A DNA stretch of 50,000 nucleotides from Daphnia carinata (taxonomy: Eukaryota; Arthropoda; Branchiopoda; Diplostraca; Daphniidae): NCBI RefSeq assembly GCF_022539665.2, contig NW_026712508.1:1-50000 (forward strand), read 5' to 3'. The notes under the pieces were generated by a model. The model worked only from the letters and a program-made list of their open reading frames with translations. It searched no databases and was not told where the DNA came from. Below are positions 29,167 through 40,126 of this stretch, piece by piece. Each line of letters opens with the position of its first letter. The first letter of the stretch is position 1. The position numbers and the translations under genes were made by a program.

Positions 29167-32100
29167 ATGGAACTGATACTATCACTCATCCAATTACTCA
29201 CCATCATTCCATCCACATATCCCATCTATTCAACCGTATGCGACTGCCAGAACGTAAAGACCAGAGGAATTTTAGATATAGAGGCACCCTATTACTGCAA
29301 TAACAAAGAATCAGATACAGCTCACTTACCCAGAATACCCACGTTGTACACTTTAAAAACAACACAAAAACCAGCAGCCTCTTGGAAAGGCTGGACCTGC
29401 AAGCAATAGATAAAAACGAAGAAAATAACTGGGTCATTCTGGATCGGATCTTTCGACACCATATATTCACAAGAAACTAAACTAATTACCCCACTGGAAT
29501 GCTGGAGAATGGTGAACGACAAGAAGTGTGGCGATAATAACATGCAGACCGGACCAGCGGGTCTGAGTTTCACAGCCACCCCGACAGGCGAAGGGCAATG
29601 GTATGCCATAAAAACATATCACACCCTCAACTGTGTTGCAGAACAAATCACCTTACGGCAGGAAAAACAAGACGACCCAATTGAAAGCCCATTTGGACCA
29701 TTAAATACTACGCAGCAGGAAGGACACTTCATCCAAAATCAAAACACAATAGTATGGGGAGATAGGACAACAAATAATTCATATTCTCAAACCTTGATCA
29801 AAGGAAGCGGTTATCTGGAACTTCCGAGAATACCGGAACGCGAAAACACCAGCCGTCTTTACGACACGAATCGACAGATCGAGATTTCATTCTTCAACAA
29901 ACCAGATCGGGACATAACACCACAAGGTTACAAAGTTGTGGGCGTACCGCTCACATACCTAATCTTTCCAACCGAAACAACGAGAAAATTGTACGAGATG
30001 TTCAAAACAACTATACATACATGTATACAAAATACTCACCTAGATACATCGGTGTGCAAGGACTACAGGGAACTCCAGTTAACCAAGCGGAAACGATCCA
30101 TTCAACAGGAAGTTACATTCTTGCTCAACGCCCCCTCGGAAGACTCAGGAAAACGTCTATACAGCATTTCGTACGCCTTGGGGCCAATAAGAATGGGATA
30201 TCAACAGGCAATCAGGATCAACGAGAAGGACCGGAGTGTAAATTACAACGCCACTATATACATAATATACAAACCAGACGAAAACACTCAGTTAACCGCC
30301 CACTTTCGTCTCAAAGACGATGATCCACTTCCTCAAGGATCAGAATTCGAATACATCGTTGACCAAACAATAAGAATCCAGAACAGTAATATCTGTATCA
30401 CGGAAGGAGAAGCAGGCCGACTAATTGTTGCTAAATGCTCAGAATTTTCAACACGGTGGATTCTAGATCAACAAAACCATCAATTAATTTCACAAGAATC
30501 GTATCTCTGTATTACACTAGGAACATACCAAGCTATCATATTGACAGAATGCAGAGATGATAAGAACAGCGTAACACAAAAATGGATCTTTGAAACTGTC
30601 AACACCAATCCAGACATCATAGAAAATTTCCCAGACACAACTTTAGCAGAAATGCAGGAAATTCAACAAGAACAACGGAAGGCAATCACAACCACGATTA
30701 ATTCGCCGCTATTTGGAGGAATTTTAAAAACTAATCACGGTAGCGGAAATATAATCTGGGATATGATTGCCTGGGGCCTATTGAAAAACGGAAAAACACC
30801 AAACGAAAAATGTCTAACACACCATGGAGTAAACAAGCAAATGACATTAGAAGAATGCGACAAAGAGTGGCCGCAATGTCAAGAAGAACTAAGAAAACTA
30901 ATTAACAGCAACGATCCATTAGTACAATCACAAACAATGGTAGCCAACTGTAGCAAAGCAACAGAACGAGGACAAGCTTTCGAATATACATCTGATTTCA
31001 CCATCAGACCGTTCAACACAAACACCTGTATCAAAGCCAATACGACAATGCTAGTACTTCAAGAGTGCGCTAGCACCAGCTCAATCTGGGGCACATTTGA
31101 GCACACAGGACAGCTCATGGCAACAGATAGAACTGGGCTACATTCACCCTCATCAGACAGGAAGTGTCTCACACAGAGAGTAGGACGGGTGACCCTGGGG
31201 CATTGTCACAGCTCCAGCCAAAAACAACACTTTAACTTTGAATATCGCAACCCACACCAAATACGGACTCTCTCAGCGGCAGCCATCATAGCACTGCACA
31301 CTAAACAGCCATTGGACGGGAAAACACTCCCAACCATACCACCACTAATGAAAAGAGAGGATAACAACCAATCAGAGAACAGCAAAACTTTGGCCACACC
31401 CCCTGCCACGCCCACAACAGAAAAACACACAACAACGACAAGCGTTACAACGACTACAAAGCCCACAATAAAAACCACATTGGGAACAACAGCAAAAACA
31501 ACGGTAAAAAGCACTACGACAATTAAACCAGTTACAAGCACAGCAGCTAGCAAACCCACCACAACACAGAAAGTGACAACTAAACCCAGTATGACATCAA
31601 CGTCAACAAAACCCACCACAACTACAAAACCAATAATCACATCGACAAGCACTAAACCCACCACTACTACTAGACCTACGGCAACTGCTAAGATAACTTC
31701 AACTTCAACAACCACTACAACTACAAAACTTACGACAACAACAACAATGGCCACTACAACAAGTTCCACAACAACAGAGAAAACAGCAAAGCCTACTACG
31801 ACAAGTTCAACAACAACGGAGGAAACAACAACGCCTACTACGACAAGTTCCACAACAACCGCGACAACAACGACGCATCAGCCAAGCTCAATAACGACGA
31901 GCACAAAAACAGTAAGCGAAAGTTCGACGACCCAACAATCATCAACACATACTGCCGGAGTAACCCCTTTAGCACTAACGGGAACAACGTCTACAACAGA
32001 AGGAACTCAAATTCAGGCCATCGAAGAAAGCAGTATTCGAAACTTACCGTTAGCTGATTCTTTGATAATTTCAATGGATCAAAAAGCTGAAGATACATCA

Positions 32101-33303
32101 AACAATGAAAATTTAGAAGCCGATTTACCCAAAAACATTGAAGAATTCAACGACAAAATTAAATACGAAATAAGTAAAATGCACGACCAATATAAGATAA
32201 ACATCGAAACTGAACACGAAAACAAGTTGGCAAAAGAAATTCGGGACGTTTATTGTCAACTATCAGCAATCAAAAGAACACAAGCAGTTATATTAGCCCA
32301 AACCAACGGAATTTTAGCAGCAGTAGCAGTAGGTTTACCAATCTGCACAAGACTACAAGGCTTCGGTCAAGCAATGACACTTCAACAATGCGAGGCAAAA
32401 AGAATTTTTATATCAGCAAACGAAACCAAATGTGGATTTCAGCCGTTTTTTACTTACGAAGGAAAAAACTGTACGATTGGAACAGATGGATGGTCAATTC
32501 ATCCATATTCTGATTGTTTCTGGAAAACACCTTTGGTAAATTTAAATGGAAATCCACACACATGGGAACACAATTCTACGACAGGAGATTGGATACGCCA
32601 GAAACCTAGCATTCACATGCCTAATTTAGACCTCATTTCAGAATTTGAAGAACTCCATCTTAACGATTTCGACTTCGCGCTGAAAAGCCATCCAGCACAC
32701 GAGACGATGGAAATGGAACAATTAAATATTCTAAATGACCTAGTTGGCAGAATGCAAGAAGGCAACTCCAATTCTGTTGGAGACATTGTAATGTCAGAAC
32801 AACAAGATAATCAAATAGGAAACATGTTCTCATGGTTCGACAAACTAAAAATAATTGGTCTATCAGCGATAGGATTTGTACTATTCCTCGTATGTTTACG
32901 AATCTTCATTATTTGCAACCCCATCTCGAAGATAAAAGAACATATCCGCAGAAAACGGAACTTTACAACCAGATACGATGATGGCGTAGAGGAAGAACAC
33001 GAACTCGCATCAATGATACCGGCACGAGAAACAAATTACCATTCGGAAATAGCAATCGAACAACCGTTCCTAAGAACAACCGCCCCTGCACAACTAACAA
33101 CAGAAAGACAAGGTCAAATGCGCCCTCCCCGACCAAGTGCACCAAATTCATTAATTTACCCCTCTATCGAAACAACTGACACAATCACACGATGTACAGG
33201 AAAACACACCATGTGCACTTACGTCGTCGGATATGGCATGGTTTGGGAAGACCTATGCCGTTGCATGTCCGAAACAGACAATAGTAATTCAGCCAGAAAG
33301 TAA
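29167..33303 (+). CDS. env: Element A giant envelope protein: lectin, mucin and fusion regions
   Basis: The frame from the ATG at 29167 spans about 1378 codons, broken once by TAG at 29407-29409. Order: signal peptide; Cys-x-Cys mature start; ESPFGP/VWGD block (about 29685-29760); a dibasic KRKR site at about 30090; a ricin-B-like segment (about 30360-30600) with Cys pairs and QKW; a second ricin-B-like segment (about 31000-31245); a Thr/Ser mucin-like tract (31390-31980); a conserved C-terminal domain (about 32220-32640) with KCGFQPFF, DGWSIHPYSDCFW and VNLNGNPH; a coiled-coil stretch; a membrane helix (32850-32925); and a cytoplasmic tail with a Cys/His/Trp motif. Homologues are the env genes of B, C and E. 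It is likely a virion surface fusion protein. Confidence 0.85.
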
Positions 33304-34007
33304 AAGTCCCAAGGTCATTGAAATTAAAAGTAGCCACTAAACATAACCCCTGACAAATTTAATTAATTACAAAATAAATTAGCTCCCAGAAAATAACACA
33401 CTTATCAGCATTTTTTTTTTTCCGACCACTTAGGTGATTTTTAAAATATATCCCATACTCGTAACTTTATAGTAAAACAAAGAGTAGAGACAAAACCCGA
33501 ATAACAATTTTGTATTCCAAACTAACATGAACTAAAAAATTCAAAATAGAAACCTTTGGGATAGACAAAACAAAAATTACAAACCCAAATAACATTTTTT
33601 TTTCCTCGACTAAAACAAAAAAAAAAAAAAAAAAAAAAAGTCAATAACAAAATCATCGGAGAAAAAGCAGTGTAGTGTAACAAAGAACGACAGAAACTAA
33701 CGCACGAAGAAAAAGAAAGACGCAAGAACCCCTATAAGAAAAGACAATGACTTAAAAAGGAAAATAGAAAGTTCAAAATGTAACGGTATATTCATCAATT
33801 CGCCCCACGGCGAAATAGAAGACGGAACACATTAAAATAGAAGAAACTACCTGTTTTGAAATTAAGAAGAGGGGAACAAGAATTTATGAAAAACTCTGCA
33901 AAAGAAGACTTTTCAAAAAACTAACCTCTTCCCAGTGTTTCAACGACATAATTCAGACAAAGTTCTACAAAGAAAAGTGTCATCACAAGTCAACCTTTAC
34001 TCTAAAA
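33304..34007 (+). other. Spacer between env and ankyrin gene, with candidate acceptor
   Basis: An A-rich non-coding stretch includes a long A run near 33618-33640. A pyrimidine-rich CTAACCTCTTCCCAG ends at 33935, 72 bases before the next ATG. It could serve as acceptor for a second spliced mRNA. Confidence 0.5.
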
Positions 34008-35249
34008 ATGGAAAACAACAACATCACTCAGGATAACGCAATGGACGTAACCATCATCCCACAAGAAGAAAAAGAATACGAATTAATATACATTAGTGAT
34101 ACTGAAAGTGAGAATAGCCAGCAGGAGTACAAAGAAAAGGAAAGTGCTAAAAATGCAGATGTGAACAAGCAGATAGTGAAAAATGTGGAATGGAACGGAA
34201 TCAAAACCGAGAAAAACGATTTTTCCGAACTAGAGAGAAAAAGGAAAGACATCAGTGAATCAAGTGACGACGACACTGAGGAGGTAAATGCCTATAGTGA
34301 AATGGAACCCGATCTGGATAGTACCTACAGTACCGAATTTATATTGGAAAATAACAGTGACACCGGTTTCCAATATGACCCACCCCACGGTACCGAATTG
34401 GAAAATGTTAGTGACACCGACCTCCAATGTGAACCGCCCAAAAAACGGAGCAGACCGAATAACCAACAAAGGGAAACAGAAACATGCAAGAACTGTCGGA
34501 TGAAGACAATAGCACCCCTTTCAACAGAACAAGCAGAGAAGATTCAACTGCACCGACAGGCTACTATTGACTTGGAAGACGGAAAACTTTGTCTATCAAT
34601 GATGGAAGCTACACTACCAACTATAAGAAGATGCATCCAAAAAAGATTAGAATCGCTAGGATGTTGGCCACGACAAAAAATGGCCATATTCCTTAATAAA
34701 AGATACGAGGAAGGACGTACCCTGCTCCACACCAGTATACAAAAAGTAAGGTACGACATAACTGATGCTCTACTTGCCTATGGGGCAAACCCCGAGATAA
34801 TGTATCGAAGCAGCACAATTGGACACATGGCAGCGGAAAATAACGACTTATTCCTGGTAAGGATACTAAAACACCACAACTGCGAGTTCACAAATCGCAA
34901 TAAAGACGGAGAAACCCCGCTAATGACAGCAATATCACACGAACATGAGGAATGCGCACGCCTAATTTCGACACCAACAAACATCAAAATAGCAACCAGC
35001 AAGGGCAGAACCATCTTGCATTACCTCGCCAGATATGGACTCGAAGACTTGGCTACGCAAATCTGTACAAAAAGAATAATTGACGTCAACCAGCAAGACG
35101 AAACGGGCACAACTGCCTTACACGAAGCAGTGAAATATAAACGACTGGACATGATCGAATTACTGCTTCTACATGGAGCAGATAAAAAGATAAAAGACAA
35201 CCGTGGACATACGGCTGTAGCAAATAATAACAGCACAAACATACAATAA
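34008..35249 (+). CDS. Ankyrin-repeat accessory protein of element A
   Basis: 413 residues from a clean ATG, with no lesions. Residues 1-150 are acidic and Ser/Asp/Glu-rich with two related SDT...PP segments. Then come a basic PPKKRSRP stretch (nuclear-signal-like) and CKNC. A helical region is followed by five to six ankyrin repeats from about residue 233 to 405, with recognisable GRTLLH, GETPLMTA, GRTILHYLA, GTTALHEAVK and LLLHGADKK cores. There is no membrane segment. The gene lies between env and the 3' purine tract, so it is part of the element. Acidic head plus ankyrin repeats recalls IkB-like regulators, but that is inference only. Typical Gypsy elements have no such gene. Confidence 0.9.
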   Translation: MENNNITQDNAMDVTIIPQEEKEYELIYISDTESENSQQEYKEKESAKNADVNKQIVKNVEWNGIKTEKNDFSELERKRKDISESSDDDTEEVNAYSEMEPDLDSTYSTEFILENNSDTGFQYDPPHGTELENVSDTDLQCEPPKKRSRPNNQQRETETCKNCRMKTIAPLSTEQAEKIQLHRQATIDLEDGKLCLSMMEATLPTIRRCIQKRLESLGCWPRQKMAIFLNKRYEEGRTLLHTSIQKVRYDITDALLAYGANPEIMYRSSTIGHMAAENNDLFLVRILKHHNCEFTNRNKDGETPLMTAISHEHEECARLISTPTNIKIATSKGRTILHYLARYGLEDLATQICTKRIIDVNQQDETGTTALHEAVKYKRLDMIELLLLHGADKKIKDNRGHTAVANNNSTNIQ

Positions 35250-35462
35250 TCAAGACAAAGGTGGAACGAGTTATTCAACCATAGTCATCATTAGTATTCA
35301 TAGAAGCAGCTGTAGTTGGTGACGGAAAAAGAAGAAGGAGAACAATTTCTGCTAAAAATTCAGGTGAAGGAACAAGTTTTTTATATTATCCGTAAAACAA
35401 TAGTCGGTGATGGAAACACACACATTGGAGGACCAATTCTTCTCATCGAAGAGGGGAAGGAA
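35250..35462 (+). other. 3' untranslated region and purine tract of element A
   Basis: No supported gene is present. A purine run GAAGAGGGGAAGGAA (35448-35462) abuts the 3' LTR and is the plus-strand primer site. Confidence 0.65.
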
Positions 35463-35663
35463 TGTAACGAGCCCACAGGCTATCCGAAGACAGCCACACC
35501 CTCAACATCCCTCAAGCGTTTCACAAGTGAAAGTGAACGTGTCCCCTCCCATTTTACCTTCATTTTGTATGTGTGTTAGTAGTATAAATACTGCATGATT
35601 GTAACATGTAATTCGGACTTGTTACGACAATCCACTGCAATACACGAGGTTTGAAACTTTACA
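35463..35663 (+). repeat. 3' LTR of element A
   Basis: It matches 7291-7492 except for one missing T. It is followed by GTAC, the target duplication, and then directly by the continuation of element C's gag. Confidence 0.95.
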
Positions 35664-35949
35664 GTACGACAGGAACCGCTCCGAATCACGAGAGCGACCA
35701 TACAGTCGAGACCGATACCAAAACAGAAGCTATCACAACAGGGATAGAAACGATTCGCGGACGAGACGTTACGACGAGCGTCCAAGCTCTAAGAGTCCCC
35801 ACCCATCAGCGGACCTAGCAAGGAAACAAAGGACAAGTGGTAATAGCAGAGACAATACTATTACTTGCCATAGATGTCTCAACGCAGGACATATAGCGAA
35901 AGATTGTCGGACCAGAAATCCGAAAAGGTTTCAATCAAGAACAGAATAG
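35664..35949 (+). pseudogene. gag: Element C gag, C-terminal part with zinc knuckle
   Basis: It continues the Arg/Ser/Asp-rich tail interrupted at 7290, then a CCHC knuckle (CHRCLNAGHIAKDC) and the stop at 35947-35949. Taking out element A and one GTAC restores a continuous frame, which confirms the insertion. Confidence 0.9.
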
Positions 35950-38900
35950 ATGAAATAAAACAAACATGTAGACTAATTAGGATACCCGTAGAATTTAGTA
36001 ATCAAAAAACACAAGCTTTAATCGACACAGGAGCAGCAGCTAGTATTATGTCCTCTGAAAAATTTGCCTTATTACCTCATAAAGCAATTGTAACTGAGTT
36101 AGAAACAACACCTAATCAATCATTTGAATCTGCGTCAGGGAACATCATGTACCCTTTGGGATGTTTCAAAATAAGTTTTAAGTTAACACCTAATTGCAGT
36201 TTGGAGCATGACTTCTTTGTGTTGCCTGAAACACAAGAAGGATGTATCTTAGGGTTAGATTTTTTCAAGAAGTATAAAACAAAAATAGATATAGCAAACA
36301 AAACACTAACCTTATCATTGAACGGGGTAGAATCCGTAATCAGCCTTAAGAAGATTAACATTCCGATATATAGCATTAAAGAAAGCTCAACAGTGACCTT
36401 CGAACTGCTGCAACTCCTATATATACCATTAAAGAAAAGCCAATGATAGCCTTTGAACTATCCCATTTGCACGGGACAGCTAGAGTAGAAATGGAACGAG
36501 TTTTGAACATGCACAAACCCGTTTTCGCATCCCAGCTAATTGAGTTAGGATGCACTAAAGCACTTAAACACCGGATTATAACGACGGCACAACCGAAGTT
36601 AAGAGGTGCTTATCGCATGCCAGCAGCTATCAAGCCAATAGCGAAACAGCAAATAGAAGAGATGTTAAAATATGGCATTATCCGGGAAAGTCATAGTGCC
36701 TTTAGAGCTTCCATCGTAATGGTGAAAAAGAAATCTGGAGAACTCAGATTTTGTGTAGATTACAGGGACCTAAACACGGTAACGGTAAAGGATCGTTATC
36801 CGCTACCAAGGATAGAAGAAACACTAAACCTGCTAAAAGGAGCTAAATTCTTTTCCACCCTCGATTTGTTTAGTGGGTATTGGCAAATCGAGATAGCAGA
36901 GGAAGATATCCATAAAACTGCATTCACGGCAGAAATGGGTCACTTTGAATATATTAGGATGCCGTTTGGACTGTGCAACGCGCCTAGCACGTTTCAAAGG
37001 ACGATGGAAATCGTCCTTAGACCTCTCATAGGTAAATGCGTAATGGTATACATTGATGATATCATTGTCTACAGCAAGAGCATAGCCGAACATGTACAAC
37101 ATCTCACCTCGACATTTAGTCTTTTGCAGACAAATGGCCTTAAGGTGAAAATTTAAAAGTGTAAGTTTGCGGCCAACGCAGTTGAGTATCTAGGTCATAT
37201 AGTCTCCGACGAAGGGGTAAAGGTAGACCCAAATAAGATTAAGGCGGTAAAGAAGTACCCAGCACCTAAAAATCCAGATCAGGTTAGGGCATTCCTAGGA
37301 TTAGCTAACTATTACAGACGTTTCATAGATCAATTCGCCAATAAAGTCCATGTACTGACAAGGCTCACGAGGAGCGCAGTACCATGGCAATGGGGGCAAG
37401 AGGAAACAAGCGCTTTTGAAGGCATAAAAGAATGTTAATGTTCCGCCCCTACCCTCGCTTATCCGGATTTCGCGCGCCCTTTCATCCTACACACGGATGC
37501 GTGCGGGTATGGAGTAGGCGGAATACTCTCTCAGATGCCCCATCCGAATGCCAACCCAGGGCCCAAGGAGGAGTCAATAAATGACTCAGGAGTAGTCGAC
37601 GAATCGACAGAGGATTGGAGTAAGTCTCTAGAGCACCCAATTGCTTATACCTCTAAGCACCTAACGGATGTTCAATTGAAATGGTGTACAACGGAGAAGG
37701 AAGCATACGCAATTATCCATTCGGTAAAAGCGTTCTTCCATTACCTATATGGCACTAACTTCGTAATAGTGACCGACCATAGGCCTCTTCAGTATATCCA
37801 AAAGGTTAGGGAACCGACAGGGAGACTAGCCAGATGGTTTCTCTTCTTACAACAATTTGAAATGGAGATTCAATATAGACCAGGTAAACTGCATCAAAAC
37901 GCAGATGCGTTGAGCAGAATACCGGATAATGTTATAGTATCGCAGCAAGTCGTGGCTGACGATTGGTTAATTGCTCAACAAGAGGATACCTTTTGTAGAG
38001 AGGTGGCAAAAACATTAGGAACTACATCCAAAGAAACGGAAGATGAATTCCAATATTTACCTAGCGGACTTTTAACCACAGCTAGGGCAAAAATTGTAGT
38101 GCCGGCGACGCTACGTAAACAGATCGTGGAACTTTATCATGACCATAAGTTAGCTGGTCATCTGGGAATAACTAAAACCACTGCTAATATTAGCAAAAAG
38201 TATTTTTGGCCGAAAATGGCAAATGATATCAAGACGCACGTGCTTAACTGTTTAACATGTGCAAAAAGAAAGGTTTCTGGATCGTGCAAAGCCGCACTCC
38301 AGCCAATCCCTGTTACAGACTATGTCTGGCAAAGATTGGCCATGGATATTATAGGTCCCGTCCCAGAAAGCGAAAAAGGGAATAAATATATTCTAGTAAT
38401 AATGGAGTATACAACTAGGTATATATTAGCCATTGCACTGAAGGAAATTTCCCCTCAGACAATCATCCGGAAATTCATTCGGCACGTTGTCAACAGTGAG
38501 GGATTACCCTCGCAGATCCTAACGGATAGAGGCTCTAATTTCCAGTCACAGGCAATGACCGAATTATGTAAGCAATTAGGAGTAAAACAGTTAAGGACTA
38601 CAGCGTATCACCCGCAAACAGATGGCGCGGTAGAAAGGTTCAATAGGACATTAGGGGATATGCTAACCGCACACGTAGCTCACAACCCATCTTTGTGGGA
38701 TGAGCATCTTGATTATGTAGTTGCGGCTTATAACCGGACGCCTCACTCCAGCACCGGTGAAACTCCCTTTTACCTTCTAAAAGGCAGAGATGCCTTAGAA
38801 CCATCGGATTTGAGACCCCCATTGCGAAATAGGATTTTAGAAGACCAAAACAATATTTATACGCAACAGTGGCATGAAGCGTTAGAACTCGCTAAAAGTA

Positions 38901-39469
38901 AGTTAGTCATCGCACAGTCAAGACAAAAAGCGAATTACGATCGTTCATCGAAAGAATGCTCGTTTGAGCCAGGAGACTTAGTGCTTTTAAAGGAAATGAA
39001 CCCACAAACAGGAAAATTTTGTATGCGTTGGGATGGTCCTTTTACTATTGTAGATAAGTTATCTGACTTGAATTACTTGATTAGGAGAACAACGGAAAAT
39101 CATACTACAGTCGTGCATGTAAATCGCCTCAAGAAATGGAAAAGCAAGGAAGATGCGGGAAAAGTAGCTGAAGAAAGAGAGGGAAACAACAGCGATAACG
39201 AATGTAGCCCTAGGATAGAATTAGAAAGTGAAGAAAAGGAAACACAGAGTGAAATCGGAGTTGACAATAGAGAAGAGGAGCTGAATATTCAAACAGAAAT
39301 GGAAGATAGCAATCGGCAAGAAGCAGCACAGTTATCAGCTGAAAGTGGTCAGGCACAAACTGAACAACCTAGAGTAAGACGGAGAAGGCAAAATGATATC
39401 GAAATACCTGTTAGAAGGTCGCTAAGACAAGCGATTAAAAAGCCACAAAGATTGATTACGGAAATATAA
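35874..39469 (+). pseudogene. pol: Element C Pol with two nonsense codons and a frameshift
   Basis: The frame starts in -1 overlap with gag. Protease active site LIDTGAAAS lies at about 36020. A small duplication and frameshift occur near 36410. RT follows with YRDLN, SGYWQIEI, FGLCNAPSTFQ and the catalytic YIDD. TAA codons at 37154-37156 and 37436-37438 interrupt the thumb/connection and the pre-RNase H region. RNase H (HTDACGYGV, TDHRPLQY), integrase HHCC and DDE core (MDIIGP, TDRGSNF, DGAVERFNR) and the GPF C terminus follow, ending with IPVRRSLRQ. It would encode all replication enzymes if intact. Confidence 0.92.
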
Positions 39470-39475
39470 TTACAG

Positions 39476-39715
39476 ATGAGTAACGTTATTGCAACTCTCG
39501 TCCTTGTTATAGCTGTAGGACTAGCCCACTCACTAACCATCAACACCTGCAACTGCTCACAACCAGTAATAAAAGGTATTTTAGATTTAGACGATCCCGA
39601 CTACTGTTCACATCCTGAACCAGTAGAAATTCCAACTAAAATTAATTACCGACTTTTAACCAAAAACAAAGAACCTATTAAAGTTGTGTATTCTACTGGA
39701 AATACAAGGAACTAA
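39476..39715 (+). pseudogene. env: Element C env, N-terminal remnant
   Basis: The ATG follows directly after an ATTACAG acceptor (ending at 39475), as in element A. About 79 codons encode a signal peptide (VIATLVLVIAVGLAHS) and the Cys-x-Cys / GILDLDDPDYC block shared with A and B. The remaining ~1 kb or more of env is missing. The next sequence aligns with the post-env region of E from a GTGTATT at about 39687, so an internal deletion joined the two. Confidence 0.85.
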
Positions 39716-39741
39716 CCAGCATAAAATCGGTGCCAATCAGA

Positions 39742-40126
39742 AGTTGACGGAGAAGACGGTGTACGTTCTGCATTGCCACTGAATGATGGGATTCTTCTTG
39801 CAATTGTTCCTTCAAGAAGAGTGATGAACGCCAGTTGCGGTGATAGATATCCTCACCAGACTCTAGCCACCAGAGTAATCGTGCAAACCGGATTGGGTAA
39901 ATGTCGCAGTAGCGAGCATAGCCTGGAAACTGACTGAAAAAGAAAAACAAGTCAACAGAATGCTAAGAAAAGAACCACTTTCCGACTTACATATAGTAAC
40001 GGTCGGTAGGACTGATTCGTCGGTACCCGAAGTCAAGAGGAGGACAATTTTCAACACTCATCGAAAAGTCCTCGATCAGTGGAGAGAAATCTTCGGAAGA
40101 GCAAATGAGACTTGTGATACGCTATA
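39742..40126 (+). pseudogene. Post-env accessory reading frame of element C
   Basis: This is the homologue of the element E frame at 1343-1808. The shared TRL-PPE, NVAVASIAW and VGRTD blocks lie in one frame, interrupted by several early stops. The later two thirds (from about 39900) is open. Function is unknown and no domain is recognised. Confidence 0.5.

Larger units (their letters stand above)
7291..35663 (+). mobile_element. Element A: env-bearing Gypsy element with ankyrin gene, interrupted by a 15-kb insert
   Basis: Its LTRs (7291-7492 and 35463-35663) differ by one base of length only, and GTAC flanks them at 7287-7290 and 35664-35667. Without the internal insert (13724-28717) the element is about 13.4 kb, which is large for Gypsy. 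Order: LTR, tRNA-Gln-type primer site, donor, gag, pol, env, spacer, ankyrin gene, purine tract, LTR. Lesions seen are a TAG after eight codons of gag, a TAG in env, and the insert in pol. It must be younger than C, which it interrupts. Confidence 0.93.

Noticed and set aside
31206-31853. Long Val-rich minus-strand open frame
   Set aside because: It is the antisense of the Thr-rich mucin tract of the env in element A; ACA/ACT codons read backwards give Val-rich sequence. No independent signal.
35900-35949. Canonical slippery heptamer for the gag-pol frameshift
   Set aside because: CCGAAAAGG is conserved between C and D in the overlap but does not fit the standard X-XXY-YYZ pattern, so I do not call it.
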